From an uncultured Methanobrevibacter sp. (GTDB lineage Archaea > Methanobacteriota > Methanobacteria > Methanobacteriales > Methanobacteriaceae): a stretch of DNA of 64,000 nucleotides. The position numbers and the translations under genes were made by a program. The notes under the pieces were generated by a model that saw only the letters and a list, made by a program, of their open reading frames with translations, had not been told where the DNA came from and did no database searches. Position 1 is the first letter of the stretch; each line of letters begins with the position of its first letter. Shown piece by piece: positions 26,723-35,858 of this stretch. Location of the stretch: assembly GCF_900314615.1 (NCBI RefSeq), contig NZ_OMWA01000020.1, positions 1 to 64,000 of the forward strand. The letters are read 5' to 3'.

Positions 26723-28841
26723 TAGCAATCAAGCTTTTTGCTGAAATTTTATAGTTTTTATTTCCGGATGAAATAATAACTTTATGTTTTCCTATTTTTA
26801 ATTGTTTATTATTGATTTTAGCTAATCCTTTCTTGTTTGTCTTAACAGTATATGTCTTGTATTTTTTTCCGGTAAACACTTTTATTTTAACTTTAACGTT
26901 TGAAAGCAGTTTTTTTGTTTCTTTATTTTTGATGGTTACTTTGAAATATTTTGATTTTTTAAATTTAGTAGTTATTTTCGGTGATTTAACGATTGTACTG
27001 GCCTTGTTGATTTTAATGGATGTTTTCTTCATGACATTATCTGCTTTGACTTCAATTTTGTGAACTCCAGCATCAAGATTTGCAGGTATTTTAAAAATCA
27101 CTGCTCCGTTGGAATATACAGTCCTGTAATAAGTTTTATATTTGTTGCCGGAATATAGTTTAAAAATTACTTTAAAACCGGTTAAATCGTCACCATTAGT
27201 ACTGAAAATTTGTGCTGTTAAAAAGCTATTGATTTTTGAATATTTATTGAATTTAAAGTCTTTGATTAGTATTAAATCAAGAATTTTTGGGTTAACAGTT
27301 AAATTAACATTCAGTGAAGTTTTCTGTGACCATAAATCAGGGCCTGGACAGTAATAGTATAAATTAAGATTTAATTTTCCAATATGGTCAAGGGTGTAGT
27401 TGGCATTTCCGTTTTCATCTGTAGCAATTAATGCAGTAAAGTCATCATTCGGGTTTTCAATGAATAATGTAAAATTTGAAACGGGTTTTCCGTTATGGTC
27501 TTTAACGTTAAATGTAATATTTTCATGAACGTAATAAGTACTCTTTTTGTTATATGTAATCCGGTAAAATGTATTGACATTGATGTCTCTTGCGTTGATT
27601 TTGTAGCTTCCGCTGCCGTTTATTAGATATGAGTTTTCCACGGTGTAATTTGTATTCACCTGATAATGGTATATTTCACCATTAGTGTCTATAACGGGAT
27701 ACATTGGATTTTCAGTTTTTGTTTTAATTACGCTGCTTATATCTCCGTTGCTGTAAAATATTGAATTATTTATATTTAAATTTGAGTAAAATAACTCTAT
27801 ACTTGATTTGTTGAAACTGGAAGAGTTGACTTTAATGTTTGTATCGGCTGCTTTGATTTCACATTTGTCAATGGAAGAATTTTGAATTGTCAGACTGGAC
27901 GGTCTTGATCCGATTTCTAATCTAAAATTGACAGTAGCGTTATTTATCACAGTGTCTTTTAAAAGCACGTTGCATCCTTTAGCATAGTATCCCGCATGAA
28001 ATTTAAGTTCGGAGTTATCTAATGTTGTCTCATAAACATTTAAATCACTATAATCAAGATTAACAGTTGGGTTGCTAAATGATGAATTTTTAATATTGAC
28101 AGTATCCGAATATCCTCTTAAATCGGAATTGCTGAATTTGGTGTTTAGTATGCGGATATCATAATGGCTTAGTGAAATTTTTGAATTGATAATGGAAGAA
28201 TCTGCCAGGTTCAATCCATTTTGAATAAAGACTCTGTCACTTCCAACTAACTGGATGGCAATATTGATGTTTGATGTGATTGCTGAGCTGTAAAAGGTAC
28301 AGTTTGTAATTTTAGAATGATATCTGTATGATATGTCATATAAGTATAATTCCATCATTGATTGGTTAAAAACACAATTGCTGAAAGTATTGTTCAGTTC
28401 TTTGCTTGTAAAATTTGTTTTGATGAATTTGCAGTCTACAAACTCCATTTCATGACGGCTGATAATGTTTAAATCCTTAAAGGTAATGTTTTTGAAGGTA
28501 ATGTGGTTTCCGTTATTTTTAATATCAAAAAATACTGGGCTTACGATTATAACGTCCTCTTCGCTGGTGTTTTTGTCTTCTTCAAAAACATCCAGGTATA
28601 GTGTTGTATTTTTTCCGTCAATTACAGTTTGTCCGCTTCCTTCAACAGTAATTGATCTGTTCAATTGGATATGTGTTTCACTTTCAGGATTCAGATAATA
28701 TGTTTTTTCTTCAAGACTGACTGTGTCATCCTCACAATTGTCAATAATGTCTTTAATATTATCATCAACAGTGCTGTTGTCTGCAGCGGAGACGATTCCC
28801 GCACATAAAATTAAAATGAATGTAAACAGTAAAATTTTCAC
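26712..28841 (-). CDS. Secreted beta-helix surface protein (adhesin-like)
   Basis: A 709-residue protein with a signal peptide (about 1-20, cleavage after VSA), a right-handed parallel beta-helix region (about 40-390; repeated short N-x-x-I/F strands and SIDKCEI-type turns), then Ig-like domains (about 420-620) and a very basic Lys-rich terminal domain (about 625-709) like those that bind the pseudomurein wall in related proteins. There is no C-terminal membrane anchor. The start is GTG 28841 with no good ribosome-binding site. Probably displayed on the wall by charge or by the terminal domain; the ligand is unknown. Confidence 0.8.
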   Translation of the reverse strand: MKILLFTFILILCAGIVSAADNSTVDDNIKDIIDNCEDDTVSLEEKTYYLNPESETHIQLNRSITVEGSGQTVIDGKNTTLYLDVFEEDKNTSEEDVIIVSPVFFDIKNNGNHITFKNITFKDLNIISRHEMEFVDCKFIKTNFTSKELNNTFSNCVFNQSMMELYLYDISYRYHSKITNCTFYSSAITSNINIAIQLVGSDRVFIQNGLNLADSSIINSKISLSHYDIRILNTKFSNSDLRGYSDTVNIKNSSFSNPTVNLDYSDLNVYETTLDNSELKFHAGYYAKGCNVLLKDTVINNATVNFRLEIGSRPSSLTIQNSSIDKCEIKAADTNIKVNSSSFNKSSIELFYSNLNINNSIFYSNGDISSVIKTKTENPMYPVIDTNGEIYHYQVNTNYTVENSYLINGSGSYKINARDINVNTFYRITYNKKSTYYVHENITFNVKDHNGKPVSNFTLFIENPNDDFTALIATDENGNANYTLDHIGKLNLNLYYYCPGPDLWSQKTSLNVNLTVNPKILDLILIKDFKFNKYSKINSFLTAQIFSTNGDDLTGFKVIFKLYSGNKYKTYYRTVYSNGAVIFKIPANLDAGVHKIEVKADNVMKKTSIKINKASTIVKSPKITTKFKKSKYFKVTIKNKETKKLLSNVKVKIKVFTGKKYKTYTVKTNKKGLAKINNKQLKIGKHKVIISSGNKNYKISAKSLIAIKK

Positions 28842-29000
28842 TAATTTGTTTTTAATAGTAAAACCCCTTTGAAATTGTATAATATATATTTTACATTTAA
28901 GATATTTAAAAATTGATATTTAAGTTACTTTTATAAATATAAAAAATCATATTTATTAATTGATATTTTATTAATATCTTAATTTTATTGGTGATTAATT

Positions 29001-29993
29001 ATGAAAATGTATTACGACGACGATGTAAATACCGATGCTCTTGAAGGAAAAACCATAGCAGTTATCGGATATGGTTCCCAAGGAAGAGCACAATCCAGAA
29101 ACATGGCTGACAGTGGAGCTAATGTTATTGTTGGTGTAAGAGAAAATGGTAGTTCATGGAACTTAGTTAAAGAAGACGGCATGACTGTAAAAACCATTGA
29201 AGATGCAGCAAAAGAAGCTGACATTATTCACATTTTACTTCCGGATGAAATCCAGGAAAAAGTATATGCAGAACAAATTGCACCTTATGTTGAAGCTGGA
29301 AACACTATTTCATTCTCTCACGGTTACAACATTCACTTTGAATTAATCAAACCTGGTGAAGATGTAAATATCGTAATGTTTGCACCAAAAGGACCTGGAT
29401 CTATGGTAAGAAGAACTTACGAAGAAGGATTTGGTATTCCTGGTTTAGTAGCTGTCCAACAAGATGCAACTGGTGATGCATTACAACTTGCATTAGGTAT
29501 GGCAAAAGCATGCGGTTTAACCAAAGCTGGTGTTTTAGAAACCACTTTCCAAGAAGAAACCGAAACTGACTTATTCGGTGAACAAACCGTATTATGCGGT
29601 GGTATAACTGAATTAATCAATGCAGGATTCACCACATTAGTAGAAGCAGGTTATCAACCTGAAATCGCTTACTTTGAAACCTGTCACGAAGTAAAACTTA
29701 TTGTAGATTTAATCTACGAAAAAGGTTTCGCTGGAATGTGGCATGATGTAAGTAACACTGCTGAATACGGTGGTTTAACCAGAGGTAAAAAAGTCATCAC
29801 TGATGAAGCAAAAGAAGGTATGAAAGAAACATTAAAACAAATCCAAGATGGAACCTTCAAAAAAGAATGGGCTGATGAAAACGCTACCGACGGTGCTAAC
29901 TTAAAAGAAATGAGAGCTGAACAAAGTCAATTGGACATTGAAGTTGTTGGTGAAAGACTTAGAAAAGCTTGTGGATTACAAAAAGACGATTAA
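29001..29993 (+). CDS. ilvC: Ketol-acid reductoisomerase
   Basis: Converts acetolactate and acetohydroxybutyrate to the dihydroxy acids with Mg2+ and NAD(P)H. At 330 residues it is the short class I form. The Rossmann motif GYGSQGRAQ is at 23-31; Ser51-Ser52 (ENGSSWN) may contact the NADPH phosphate. The metal-binding core includes [15 protein letters not shown] and [22 protein letters not shown] precedes the ATG, with TATA near 28930. Codon use is strongly biased toward favoured codons, suggesting high expression. Confidence 0.97.
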   Translation: MKMYYDDDVNTDALEGKTIAVIGYGSQGRAQSRNMADSGANVIVGVRENGSSWNLVKEDGMTVKTIEDAAKEADIIHILLPDEIQEKVYAEQIAPYVEAGNTISFSHGYNIHFELIKPGEDVNIVMFAPKGPGSMVRRTYEEGFGIPGLVAVQQDATGDALQLALGMAKACGLTKAGVLETTFQEETETDLFGEQTVLCGGITELINAGFTTLVEAGYQPEIAYFETCHEVKLIVDLIYEKGFAGMWHDVSNTAEYGGLTRGKKVITDEAKEGMKETLKQIQDGTFKKEWADENATDGANLKEMRAEQSQLDIEVVGERLRKACGLQKDD

Positions 29994-30028
29994 GTCTTTT
30001 TTTCTTTTTTTTTATTTTATTTTTTTTG
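29980..30028 (+). terminator. ilvC terminator overlapping its stop codon
   Basis: AAAAAGAC (29980-29987), loop GATTAA, GTCTTTTT (29994-30001), then a very long T-rich tract. The stop TAA is at 29991-29993 in the loop. Confidence 0.75.
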
Positions 30029-30036
30029 TGATAATA

Positions 30037-31041
30037 ATGGTATTCATTGGAATGGACCATGGAACAACTGGTATCTCTTTTTGCATAATGTCTGATGATG
30101 GCGAAGTCATTGATGTTTTTAAAATCGGAAGGGAAGAAAGCAAAAAAGGTTTGGTTTCTGCAGCTGAAGAGCTGAAAAAACGTGTAGACCTTGAATCTGT
30201 AAAACTGATGTCTATTACCTATTCCATGGGTGACGGAATCAGCAAAATCGTACCTACCGATAAGGTTGAAGATAGGGGAATCTTATCCATTAATGGAGCG
30301 GGTAAGGTTACAGGTGGAGGAACATCTGTATTTTCTGAACTTGAAGAGTTAAATATCAAATCAATAATGATTCCTGGCCTTCATAAGGATTCTGATTCAT
30401 TGGATGAATTATTCAGGGCAGCTTATTCTCATCAGGCAAGTCCTGAAAAAGTAAGCATATCCTACAATGCAGTTAAGGAAACCGGATGGTCTAATTTTAT
30501 TGTAGCGGACATATCATCTAACAGCGTTGATATTCTGATTGAAGACGGAAAAATCAAAGGAGCTATTGATGCATGTCTTGGCGCAATGGGAATTGTTCAT
30601 GGTCCGCTTGATTTACAAATGCTTAGAGATATTGATGAAAATAATGCATCTGCAAATGGCTGTTTTTCACATGCAGGGGCTATTAAAATAGCTGAAATCG
30701 ACGGTAAAGTTGCCAATATGAAAGATCAGCTTTTGGATAATTACAGAAAAGGTGATGAAAAGGCTAAACTGGCTATCGATACATTGATTATGACAGTTGC
30801 TATGGAAATAGCAGGTCTTGATGTCGTATGTGAAAATGAAATCGAAGGCATTGTTTTAACAGGTTCTATCGGAAGTTCAACAGAACCGTTTAACTTTGAA
30901 GATGAAATCAATAAATATTTCAAAAACAAATACGATTTAAAAGTTATTTCAAAAGAATCCGGAGCTATTGGGGCAGCTCAAATAGCGATGGATGTTTACA
31001 ACGGTAAAAAAGAGATTTTAGGAATTGAAGTTGATATTTAA
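30037..31041 (+). CDS. Methanogenesis marker protein 12 (UPF0285)
   Basis: A 334-residue protein with an actin/Hsp70-like ATPase fold: FIGMDHGTTGISFCIMS (about 3-19) is the phosphate-1 loop, and GIVLTGSIGSSTEP near the C-terminus is the adenosine motif. This matches the methanogen-specific marker 12 family, found in nearly all methanogens and without an assigned reaction. I start at ATG 30037, with GTGAT just before it; an upstream in-frame TTG at 29938 would begin inside ilvC and give an unlikely Phe-rich N-terminus. Confidence 0.88.
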   Translation: MVFIGMDHGTTGISFCIMSDDGEVIDVFKIGREESKKGLVSAAEELKKRVDLESVKLMSITYSMGDGISKIVPTDKVEDRGILSINGAGKVTGGGTSVFSELEELNIKSIMIPGLHKDSDSLDELFRAAYSHQASPEKVSISYNAVKETGWSNFIVADISSNSVDILIEDGKIKGAIDACLGAMGIVHGPLDLQMLRDIDENNASANGCFSHAGAIKIAEIDGKVANMKDQLLDNYRKGDEKAKLAIDTLIMTVAMEIAGLDVVCENEIEGIVLTGSIGSSTEPFNFEDEINKYFKNKYDLKVISKESGAIGAAQIAMDVYNGKKEILGIEVDI

Positions 31042-31053
31042 TTCCTATTTTTT
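31020..31053. terminator. Shared hairpin at the convergent ends of marker 12 and LSm genes
   Basis: AGGAATT (31020-31026) pairs with AATTCCT (31040-31046) around a 13-base loop; TATTTTTTG follows. The stop codons of both genes (31039-31041 plus strand, 31045-31047 minus strand) overlap its right arm. Confidence 0.5.
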
Positions 31054-31254
31054 GTCTTCTTTTAAACTGACAAATACTACATTTCCGCCTTTGATAGTTT
31101 CAAGGCCGTTTTCATTTTCAAGGACAATATTTAAATAATTATCAATAGCTATTACTTTTCCTTCGCTTTGATTATTATCTCTCAAATCAACACTGACGTA
31201 CTTATTTTTAAATTGTGTAAAAAGTTTGTTTACATTATCTTGTTCGTGACTCAT
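31045..31254 (-). CDS. LSm/Sm-like RNA-binding protein
   Basis: A 69-residue Sm-fold protein. Sm1 is KNKYVSVDLRDNNQSEGKVI then AIDNYLNIVLEN (about 17-47), and Sm2 is LETIKGGNVVFVSL (about 51-64), where the usual IRGxNV core reads IKGGNV. Archaeal LSm proteins form six- or seven-membered rings that bind U-rich RNA, often near tRNAs and small RNAs. It is divergent from the 47-residue gene at 31333, sharing a 78-base promoter region. It is a plausible partner for the small RNAs in this genome, but that is inference. Confidence 0.88.
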   Translation of the reverse strand: MSHEQDNVNKLFTQFKNKYVSVDLRDNNQSEGKVIAIDNYLNIVLENENGLETIKGGNVVFVSLKEDKK

Positions 31255-31332
31255 TTTTTCAAATCCTTGAATATATTATATTTTAATATTGATGTTCCAA
31301 CTTTATATAGTTTAAGATTTATAATATATACT

Positions 31333-31476
31333 ATGGCAATAAATCAATTAGAAAGTAATTTAGAAGCTATTACCCGTACTATAGCTCAATTAAAAAAAGA
31401 CGGATGTACAGATGAAAAAATTTTAAACGAGCTCAGAGAAGAAAGAGAAAAAATACTTAAAGATTTAAACTTATAA
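31333..31476 (+). CDS. Small helical protein, 47 residues, unknown
   Basis: From ATG 31333 the protein reads MAINQLESNLEAITRTIAQL and continues as a charged helical coil with one Cys (GCTDEKI), ending KDLNL. It looks like a two-helix hairpin. TTTATATA (31302-31309) lies 24 bases before the ATG, so the mRNA is probably leaderless. In-frame codons further upstream would give a Phe/Ile-rich extension overlapping the LSm gene and are not credible. Codon use and charge pattern support a real gene. Family not recognised. Confidence 0.7.
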   Translation: MAINQLESNLEAITRTIAQLKKDGCTDEKILNELREEREKILKDLNL

Positions 31477-31481
31477 GTATC

Positions 31482-32258
31482 TTAATCTAACCATTCTTTC
31501 AATAAACTCATATCACATGTTAAATCAATATTTAATGGTGTTATTGTAGTTTTATGAGCTTTACGCAATTCATAACCATCACTTCCAGGCACATCGGATT
31601 CATAAGGATCACCGCCAATCCAGTAGTATGGTTTTCCACGTGGGTCCAGGCGTGTTTCGATTACCGGAACATACATTCTTTTTCCAAGTCTGCAGACTTC
31701 AAACTCTTCATTTATTGGGGTTTCCGGAATATTGACATTTAATAAATCTATTCCTCCAGGCAGCCCTTTTTTTAATATTATTTTAGCTAATTTTCTAAGC
31801 ATTTTTCCGGCAAAACTGAAATCAATCTGGTTTTCTCCGTTTTCAAATTTAATGTCGTCCTGTGTTACCTCCTGTGAGATTGCGATTGCAGGAATTCCAA
31901 AGCTTGCCGCTTCAATAGCCGCACCTAAAGTGCCTGATGTTGTAAGTTCTGCCCGACCCAGATTGTATCCTGTGTTGATTCCGGATATCATTAAATCAGG
32001 TTTGTCATGAAGAATTTCGAATAATCCTAAGGTGACTGCATCGGTCGGTGTTCCGCTTACACCGTATCCCTTACTTCCATCTTTTAAAGTATAATCATTT
32101 ACTCTTAATGGTTCATATAATGTTAATGCATGACCGATTCCGCTTTGCTGTCTTTCAGGAGCCACAACATATGTTTCACATAAATCATCAACGGCTTTTT
32201 TTGCAGCAAATATTCCTGAAGCGGTTATTCCATCATCATTGCTTATTAGTGCTTTCAT
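31482..32258 (-). CDS. surE: 5'-nucleotidase SurE
   Basis: Metal-dependent phosphatase acting on nucleoside monophosphates, 258 residues. The N-terminal LISNDDGITASGI holds the paired metal-binding Asp residues (NDDG). YGVSGTPTDAVTLGL and DLMISGINTGYNLG complete the active site. It may recycle nucleotides or act in stress survival. The 126-base gap upstream is shared with the divergent gene at 32385. Confidence 0.94.
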   Translation of the reverse strand: MKALISNDDGITASGIFAAKKAVDDLCETYVVAPERQQSGIGHALTLYEPLRVNDYTLKDGSKGYGVSGTPTDAVTLGLFEILHDKPDLMISGINTGYNLGRAELTTSGTLGAAIEAASFGIPAIAISQEVTQDDIKFENGENQIDFSFAGKMLRKLAKIILKKGLPGGIDLLNVNIPETPINEEFEVCRLGKRMYVPVIETRLDPRGKPYYWIGGDPYESDVPGSDGYELRKAHKTTITPLNIDLTCDMSLLKEWLD

Positions 32259-32384
32259 ATATTTATTAAGGCAGTTTATTTTTTAAATAATTTTAGGTCC
32301 AACGGCAATGATAAAAAACTTTAATAATAATTTTAATTATAAAATATAATATTAATTTTTGAAAAAACACACACGGGTGGAAAC

Positions 32385-33290
32385 TTGGAAAAACCACAAT
32401 TGATAAATTTTGTAGCAAAAGTAATGGAGGACTCTGGTTTCAAGATTTATAAGAATTTTAGAACCTCTCAGAAAGTCGTTGACATTTATGCTATTCTACC
32501 GACTACAATAGGCGATTTCGGTGTTGTTGTAGCATGTAAAAATTATGACAAAGATTTTGAAATTGGAGTGGATGTTTTAAAAGAGATGGAAGATGTTCAG
32601 GCAAGTTTAAAAGCGTCTAAAGTGATGATTGTTTCTTCTTCTTATTTTTCCAGTCAGGCTAAAAGCTATGCATTGCGAAAAAACATTAAGCTTGTAGATA
32701 GGGACAATTTACTTGAACTGGCTAAGCGTTATCAGGACAGGACTTCTCAAACTACATTGGACAATACTCCTTATGACGGCGGAGCATCCGCTTATATTGA
32801 TGAAGAATATCCTGAATATCAGTATGATGCTTCAGATATGGAATATCTTATGCAGAGACGTGACGCCAATCCTAATGTTTATAAAAGTTCACTGTACAGA
32901 CAAACTGATGAGCCACGCTCCAGAGGAGGATTATCTTCTATATTGAATAGGGGAAGGTCTTCTGTGGGAAGTCTTTCTCGAGAACCTACAAATTTATACA
33001 ATTATGAATCACGCAGAAATGCAAATTTCGAGCCTATTTTCTTTAGATTGGTCAGCAATCCTATCATATTAATTATTTTGGTTGTAGCTATATCCTATGC
33101 TCTTGCCTACCTTTTAGGTAATCTTTTAGGTGTGGATGCAGGTATGGCAGGATTAATCGAAATGATTGTAGCTCTGCTTTTATCTTACGGTTTATCTCTC
33201 TATACTGAAAGAAGCAGTGATTTTGTTGTCAAAGGATCATTTGTGTTCTTTATTTCATTAATTATATTAATTATATTAATCTTTGTCTAG
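32385..33290 (+). CDS. Membrane-tethered Mrr/RecB-like nuclease-fold protein, active site degenerate
   Basis: A 301-residue protein. The N-terminal part (about 1-115) matches the restriction-endonuclease (Mrr_cat) fold: VVDIYAIL (Asp33), VVVACKNYDKDFEIGVDVLK (Lys52) and KVMIVSSSYFSSQAKSYAL then KLVDRDNLLEL. Active members have Glu or Gln two residues before the lysine; here it is Ala50. A low-complexity linker (about 120-215) leads to three membrane segments (about 223-301) at the C-terminus. The start is TTG 32385, supported by GGGTGG (32375-32380). It may bind DNA at the membrane rather than cut it. Its 3' end overlaps the opposite gene by 15 bases. Confidence 0.75.
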   Translation: MEKPQLINFVAKVMEDSGFKIYKNFRTSQKVVDIYAILPTTIGDFGVVVACKNYDKDFEIGVDVLKEMEDVQASLKASKVMIVSSSYFSSQAKSYALRKNIKLVDRDNLLELAKRYQDRTSQTTLDNTPYDGGASAYIDEEYPEYQYDASDMEYLMQRRDANPNVYKSSLYRQTDEPRSRGGLSSILNRGRSSVGSLSREPTNLYNYESRRNANFEPIFFRLVSNPIILIILVVAISYALAYLLGNLLGVDAGMAGLIEMIVALLLSYGLSLYTERSSDFVVKGSFVFFISLIILIILIFV

Positions 33291-34337
33291 ATTAATATTT
33301 TTAAAATTAATTATAATCAAAATAAATCCGATTAGGTATAAAAACCAAATCATTATGTCTGTTGGTCCGGTTTCTATCCAAATCAATGTGTGTGTTAAAA
33401 TCATAGAATAGATACCAACACCAATTCCTTTTTTTAATTTATGAACCAGTCCTAAAAATGCTCCCATAAATGCCATCTGTATTGTAAGTCCGATTATTCC
33501 GAAATCAAGATAGACCGGCCCGAATAATGTTGATGTAAGACATACATTGTCTGTGAGTACATATTGGCCAACGAATGTTCTTGGACTTCCTGATGAAAAT
33601 ATCATGCTTAATATGTGTCCGTGTGTAGTTCCGCCCAGTCTTAAAATTCTTTCAAAGACTTCTAGAGTAAATCCTGCTCTGTAAAAGATCAGCTCTAAAG
33701 GATTAAGTGTCCAGTGCTGATTGGCTATTGACTGGGATGCGATATAGCCTATTGCCATTATTCCGACAACAATGACGGCAATGAATATGACTGCCACTTT
33801 TTTTGAAATTTTTTCCAGATAATAAAGGGTGATGAATGTGCTTCCGAGTATTCCCAATACTGAAGTTCTGTATCCGTTCAGACCGAAAATCAGTGCGCCC
33901 AGTACAACCAGCAGCAGATATTTTCTGTCATAATACTTTGCAAGTAAAATATTCATCATTATTAAAAATAGGGGATAGGCAACTCTCCATATGTTTGTAG
34001 TTGCATTTGATTTTAGAACACTGTTAAAAAGAGGTATTCCTCCCATCAAAAAAAGATTTAAGCTCTGCAATACCAGTGCTATAACAACAAGTATTACAAG
34101 CAGTTTTTCAGATATGAAATCAGTATTTTCAGTATTCTCCACTTTAACTTTTTTCTTTACAATAAAGGCACATATTCCAAAGACTATGCAGGCGAATACA
34201 ACAGTTAAAATCACTTCCAAATCCAGCGGGTCTTCAAACCGGTAGTTAAATGATCCGATATATCCCATCAATAGAAAAGCAAGAATTGCAACTATGAGTA
34301 TGTATGGCTGGAAAAAATCAATTTTTTTAAAGTTCAT
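33276..34337 (-). CDS. Polytopic membrane protein, oligosaccharide repeat-unit polymerase-like
   Basis: A 353-residue protein with about ten membrane segments and an extracellular loop rich in polar residues (about 240-275). The arrangement and the short FGLNGYRTSVLG motif resemble Wzy/O-antigen-type polymerases found in archaeal glycan clusters. Such enzymes join lipid-linked repeat units outside the membrane. Sequence support is mainly topology, so the function is tentative. It begins one base after cfbB ends, on the same strand, and is probably cotranscribed with it. Its last 15 bases overlap the Mrr-like gene. Confidence 0.55.
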   Translation of the reverse strand: MNFKKIDFFQPYILIVAILAFLLMGYIGSFNYRFEDPLDLEVILTVVFACIVFGICAFIVKKKVKVENTENTDFISEKLLVILVVIALVLQSLNLFLMGGIPLFNSVLKSNATTNIWRVAYPLFLIMMNILLAKYYDRKYLLLVVLGALIFGLNGYRTSVLGILGSTFITLYYLEKISKKVAVIFIAVIVVGIMAIGYIASQSIANQHWTLNPLELIFYRAGFTLEVFERILRLGGTTHGHILSMIFSSGSPRTFVGQYVLTDNVCLTSTLFGPVYLDFGIIGLTIQMAFMGAFLGLVHKLKKGIGVGIYSMILTHTLIWIETGPTDIMIWFLYLIGFILIIINFKNINLDKD

Positions 34338-34338
34338 G

Positions 34339-35694
34339 CTATCCTCCTAGTTCCAGAGAGGAAATGGCAAGGTTTCCACCAAAGTCAGGCATTGCGGCAA
34401 CATGTGTGTGGACATAGCTTGCAAGTGTATTTTTTTCCATAAATCCGTCCTGTAAATTGTATGAGCCTTTTCCTCTTAGAATATTAAAGGCAAGGTTGTG
34501 CTTAATGTTATTTTTATCAACAATAACTTTTGAGTAATGGAATTCGTGTCCGTTGAATTTTTCACCTTTTTTGGAGATGATATTGTCCTGGGTTACTTCA
34601 GCAATCGTATATTTCAGTGCCTGCACGCGATCTGTTAAAATTGACTTGTAAGGATATACATCTACCATTTTATCTTCGTGGATGGAATTCATAAGATACA
34701 TTAAACCACCACATTCGGCAAAAATAGGCCTACTTTCGAGGTGGAAGTCTTTGATTTCTTTAAGCATATTTTCATTTGCACTAAGCTGTTTTGAAAAGAG
34801 CTCAGGATATCCTCCGCCAATGTATAATCCGTCAACATCAGGCAGTCCTTCATCTTTCAATGGTGAAAAATAAACCACTTTAGCATTATTTGCTTCTAAA
34901 GATTCAATATTCTCTTTATAATAAAAATTAAAAACTTCATCAAAAGCCACACCTATTTTAACAGGCTGTTTATTTAATTTATTCCATATCGGAACAATGT
35001 CTGATGTTATTTTAGGTGCGGTTTTTGCAATTTCCACTAATCGGTCCAAATCGATTGAATTTTTTATTGTTTCAGACCATATGTCAATAAATTTCAGAGA
35101 ATTTTCCCTCTCAACAGCAGGAACAAGACCTAAATGTCTCTGTTCAATAGAAATATTGTCATCACGAACAATTCCTCCAATTACCTCTGTTTTGGTTATC
35201 TCTTCAATTGAACGTTTTGTCTTTTCATAGTGGGCCTTGTTTTTTACCTTATTCAGGATAACTCCGGCAATATTTACTTCAGAATCCAGTGCTTTAAAAC
35301 CTAAAACCAATGCCGCAGCACTTTTAACAAGACTTCTTGAATTGATTATTAAAACTACAGGCGCTTTAAGTGATTTAGCTACTGATGCAGTACTTCCAAT
35401 GTCATTTATTGAATCGATTCCTTCATAAAGGCCCCTTACTCCTTCAATAACTGCAATGTCTTTATCTTTCATTGCTTTAAGATAAGAATCTCTGACCTGT
35501 CCGTCTTTCATAAAAAAGGAATCCAGGTTTCTGGAGGTGTTTCCGGTTGCTAACGTATGATATGAAGGGTCAATATAGTCAGGTCCTACTTTAAAGGGCT
35601 GTACATTGTACTTTTCACTTAATGCTTTCATTATTCCGGTAGCAATTGTTGTTTTTCCAACGGCACTACCGGTTCCTGCTAGAATAATTCTCAT
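34339..35694 (-). CDS. cfbB: Ni-sirohydrochlorin or cobyrinate a,c-diamide synthase (CfbB/CbiA type)
   Basis: Glutamine-dependent amidotransferase that amidates the a and c acetate side chains of a tetrapyrrole. A 451-residue two-domain protein: an N-terminal dethiobiotin-synthetase-like ATPase with P-loop GTGSAVGKT (7-15) and [12 protein letters not shown], and a C-terminal class I glutaminase with the nucleophile Cys near residue 327 ([10 protein letters not shown]) and His in [10 protein letters not shown]. In methanogens one paralogue acts on Ni-sirohydrochlorin for coenzyme F430 and another on cobyrinate; I cannot separate them by eye. A TATA-like sequence about 30 bases before the ATG suggests a leaderless mRNA. 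Confidence 0.85.
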   Translation of the reverse strand: MRIILAGTGSAVGKTTIATGIMKALSEKYNVQPFKVGPDYIDPSYHTLATGNTSRNLDSFFMKDGQVRDSYLKAMKDKDIAVIEGVRGLYEGIDSINDIGSTASVAKSLKAPVVLIINSRSLVKSAAALVLGFKALDSEVNIAGVILNKVKNKAHYEKTKRSIEEITKTEVIGGIVRDDNISIEQRHLGLVPAVERENSLKFIDIWSETIKNSIDLDRLVEIAKTAPKITSDIVPIWNKLNKQPVKIGVAFDEVFNFYYKENIESLEANNAKVVYFSPLKDEGLPDVDGLYIGGGYPELFSKQLSANENMLKEIKDFHLESRPIFAECGGLMYLMNSIHEDKMVDVYPYKSILTDRVQALKYTIAEVTQDNIISKKGEKFNGHEFHYSKVIVDKNNIKHNLAFNILRGKGSYNLQDGFMEKNTLASYVHTHVAAMPDFGGNLAISSLELGG

Positions 35695-35858
35695 AATAAT
35701 AGATTGTAGGTGCTATTATATTAATTAATTGTTATTTTGTATTATTATTTTAAATGATTTTTTTCCAAATTTTAATTTTTTCTGTTTTGCCCTAATGTTC
35801 ACTGACTATTTTATATAATATTAAAACTAAAATTTATATCATAATATATGGTGGTTAA

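Noticed and set aside
28842..28900. Longer N-terminus for the beta-helix protein at 26712
   Set aside because: The upstream in-frame codons contain no ATG, GTG or TTG near the AAAGGGG sequence, so the GTG at 28841 is kept despite its weak ribosome-binding site.
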